DNA from: CAZDDY01 sp964504455 | GTDB lineage: Bacteria; Patescibacteriota; Minisyncoccia; Phycocordibacterales; UBA9973 | DNA: 5,450 bases | Reading direction: 5' to 3' | NCBI GenBank assembly: GCA_964504455.1 | Contig: CAZDDY010000032.1 | Span: 1 to 5,450 of the forward strand | In this document: positions 3,716 through 5,450 of the stretch, one piece after another | Layout: the number at the start of each line of letters is the position of its first letter | How positions within the stretch are numbered: the stretch's first letter is position 1 | Position numbers and translations under genes: made by a program | The notes under the pieces: model-generated | The model's database searches: none | Seen by the model: the letters and a program-made list of their open reading frames with translations, nothing else | Told to the model about the DNA's origin: nothing

Positions 3716-5450
3716 ATGAGTGTGTTACCATATAGATATATGTATCTCGTTTCTGTCATGCCACTTGAGCGAAAAGCTCACACCGATGAGCTCTCTTACT
3801 TTTCCTCTCGCCATATTCCCAGTGGAACTATTGTTTCTGCAACTTGGAGAAAAAAGACAATCCTTGCACTTGTTGTTGATTCGAGTGAAGCACTAAAAAA
3901 TAAAATAGCAATTAAGGAATCAGGGTTTGCTATAAAAAAAATACAAAAAGTAATTGGTGCTTCACCGCTTCTGCCTCAATTTATTAGTGCATGTGAAAAA
4001 TATAAAAATGAGTATGGCACAAGCATACGTGTCCTCTTTGACTCACTAATCCCAAAAAAAATATTTGAGGAATCATTTATTCTAAAAAAAAATCCGAAGA
4101 CAAATATCGCACCATTACAAGAAGAGGTGCTTATTGGTTCGGGTGAATTTCTTTTGCAAGAGTACAAAAAAATTATTCAAAAAAATATTGAGGCGAAAAA
4201 AACTACCCTTTTTGTAGCACCAACACAACATGAGGCGGCAATTTTAGAAAAAGAACTGCAAAATAGTACTACGCATTCTATCTTTCACATTAAAAATAAT
4301 AAATCATTTCAAAACAAAGACTCAGATATCTATATTGTCACTCCTCCCTCTCTTGGATTTCCTTTTCAGAATCTTGGATCTATTGTTGTGACTTCAGAAA
4401 ATAGCCACTTATATATTTTGCGAAACAACATCCATGTCAAAAACTTTTTAACTGTGTTTGCTCACCATTTAGGTACGACTCTCATCTTTGGCGCAAGCAT
4501 CCCTTCGCTTTCTCTTGCACAAATTATACGGGAGAAAAAACTTACAGTACGTGAGGAAAAAAAAGAGAAACCTCTACAGCTTGAGATTATTTCAATGAAA
4601 GACAAAAAAAGTGTTTTAGACCCGCAACTACTTCTGTCTTTAAAAAAAAGCACACAAAACAAAGACCATGTATTTTTGTTTGCAGTAAGACGTGGATATG
4701 CTGAAGTCACGATTTGTAATGATTGTAAAAATGTCCTCCGGTGCAAAACATGCAATCGACCTCTTGTGCTTCACCGCCAAGGAGAAAAGAATTGGTACTT
4801 ATGCCACAATTGCGGAACTATAGAAGACACACTAAGGAAATGTCTTTCCTGTGATAGTTGGAATTTACGGCCACTGGGCATAGGCGTTGATACCATTTAT
4901 GAATATATACAAAAGGAGCTTCCCGATACTCCGATATATAAAATAGATGCTGACACCACAACAAGTCCTAAGAAACTCAAAGATATGCTTTCTCAATATT
5001 GCAAGACAGGCGGTATTTTGATTGGCACGGAAATGGCGCTTCGACAACTAGAGAAATCTTCTGTCGATACCTCTGTTATTGTTTCTTTTGATACATTATT
5101 TGCACTCCCACATTTCTCTATTGAAGAAAGAATGCTAGAAACTATATTTCTTCTTGAGGAAAAAACAAAAAAGTCTTTTTATGTGCAAACACTTTTTTCT
5201 GATCAGCCTATTTTTAAAGCGCTTGAAAATAATACTTTAGAAAAATACATAGATGAACTTCTCGATGACCGAAGAACACTTTCTTATCCACCATTTGGAG
5301 AAATCTGGGTTATTGAAAAAATATGTACATTACGTGAACTCTCTGAAATGAAAAAAAATCTTGAGATGTATGTAGAATCTTTTCCATATCATCTGCATAG
5401 CACCAAGACAAAAGATAAAAAAATGAAATTGCGTGCAACTCTCACAATAA
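3716..5450 (+). CDS. priA: PriA-like primosomal protein N' with degenerate helicase motifs, 3' end outside window
   Basis: PriA normally recognises stalled forks, unwinds the lagging arm and reloads the replicative helicase. The frame is open for 578 codons to the right edge (E. coli PriA is 732 aa), so the C-terminus is missing. Family identity rests on the zinc region: four CxxC pairs (C334/C337, C343/C346, C363/C366, C376/C379), with VLHRQGEKNWYLCHNCG (351-367) and PLGIGVDTIYEYI (386-398) laid out as in PriA. RRGYAE (325-330), a motif III-like GASIPSLS (259-266), DADTTT (411-416) and LSYPPFG (522-528) also fit. The ATPase parts are lost. Walker A GxTGSGKT has become LIGSGEFL (139-146) and the DEEH box has become TSEN (226-229). 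GTEM (437-440) is left of motif V without KGHDF, and QVAGRAGR is absent. The N-terminal ~100 residues correspond to the 3'-DNA-binding and winged-helix regions. The start at 3716 is chosen for the weak GTGAG site; 3740 is also possible. It diverges from mreB. Confidence 0.85.
   Translation, partial: MSVLPYRYMYLVSVMPLERKAHTDELSYFSSRHIPSGTIVSATWRKKTILALVVDSSEALKNKIAIKESGFAIKKIQKVIGASPLLPQFISACEKYKNEYGTSIRVLFDSLIPKKIFEESFILKKNPKTNIAPLQEEVLIGSGEFLLQEYKKIIQKNIEAKKTTLFVAPTQHEAAILEKELQNSTTHSIFHIKNNKSFQNKDSDIYIVTPPSLGFPFQNLGSIVVTSENSHLYILRNNIHVKNFLTVFAHHLGTTLIFGASIPSLSLAQIIREKKLTVREEKKEKPLQLEIISMKDKKSVLDPQLLLSLKKSTQNKDHVFLFAVRRGYAEVTICNDCKNVLRCKTCNRPLVLHRQGEKNWYLCHNCGTIEDTLRKCLSCDSWNLRPLGIGVDTIYEYIQKELPDTPIYKIDADTTTSPKKLKDMLSQYCKTGGILIGTEMALRQLEKSSVDTSVIVSFDTLFALPHFSIEERMLETIFLLEEKTKKSFYVQTLFSDQPIFKALENNTLEKYIDELLDDRRTLSYPPFGEIWVIEKICTLRELSEMKKNLEMYVESFPYHLHSTKTKDKKMKLRATLTI

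Noticed and set aside
3976..4755. Minus-strand frames at 3976-4167 and 4462-4755
   Set aside because: Both are antisense to the continuous priA-like frame, which carries clear zinc-cluster and PriA motifs.
1..5450. CRISPR arrays, tRNA or rRNA genes, insertion sequences, riboswitches
   Set aside because: I saw no regularly spaced repeats, no cloverleaf-like sequence, no transposase motif or flanking inverted repeats, and the intergenic gaps are too short to hold a riboswitch.

Overview
The window is an AT-rich, gene-dense bacterial segment. It carries a compact four-gene minus-strand cluster (mreB, a delta'-like clamp-loader gene, frr, rseP), a divergent plus-strand priA-like gene cut by the right edge, and one small unidentified plus-strand gene at the left. 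Very short intergenic gaps, shortened housekeeping proteins, degenerate replication NTPases and sparse Shine-Dalgarno sites suggest a streamlined genome of the Patescibacteria/CPR type, perhaps Parcubacteria. That placement is an inference from style, not a database result. All frames read with the standard bacterial code; no in-frame UGA has to be decoded as an amino acid.

Left end (1-464): a 91-codon orphan gene (85-360, +) converges on rseP, and the two stop codons overlap by 8 bp. A strong stem-loop plus T-tract at 434-464, read on the plus strand, looks like the orphan gene's terminator but lies antisense inside the 3' part of rseP.

Centre (353-3675, minus): mreB (cell-shape actin homologue), then after 4 nt a 213-aa delta'-like protein, after 28 nt frr (ribosome recycling factor), and after 3 nt rseP (site-2 intramembrane metalloprotease). 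mreC and mreD do not follow mreB here. Extended -10 elements (TGnTATAmY) lie just upstream of mreB and of frr, so close to the ATG that the mRNAs should be leaderless or nearly so.

Right end (3676-5450): a 40-bp gap separates mreB from the priA-like gene. One TATA core can be read as an extended -10 on both strands, suggesting a shared bidirectional promoter. The PriA-like protein keeps both zinc-binding cysteine sets and several structural motifs, but has lost Walker A, the DEEH box and motif VI. It is the most notable item here: an apparent pseudo-helicase in a continuous, evidently selected reading frame. The delta'-like protein also lacks a P-loop, so two replication-linked AAA+/helicase relatives here appear unable to hydrolyse ATP.
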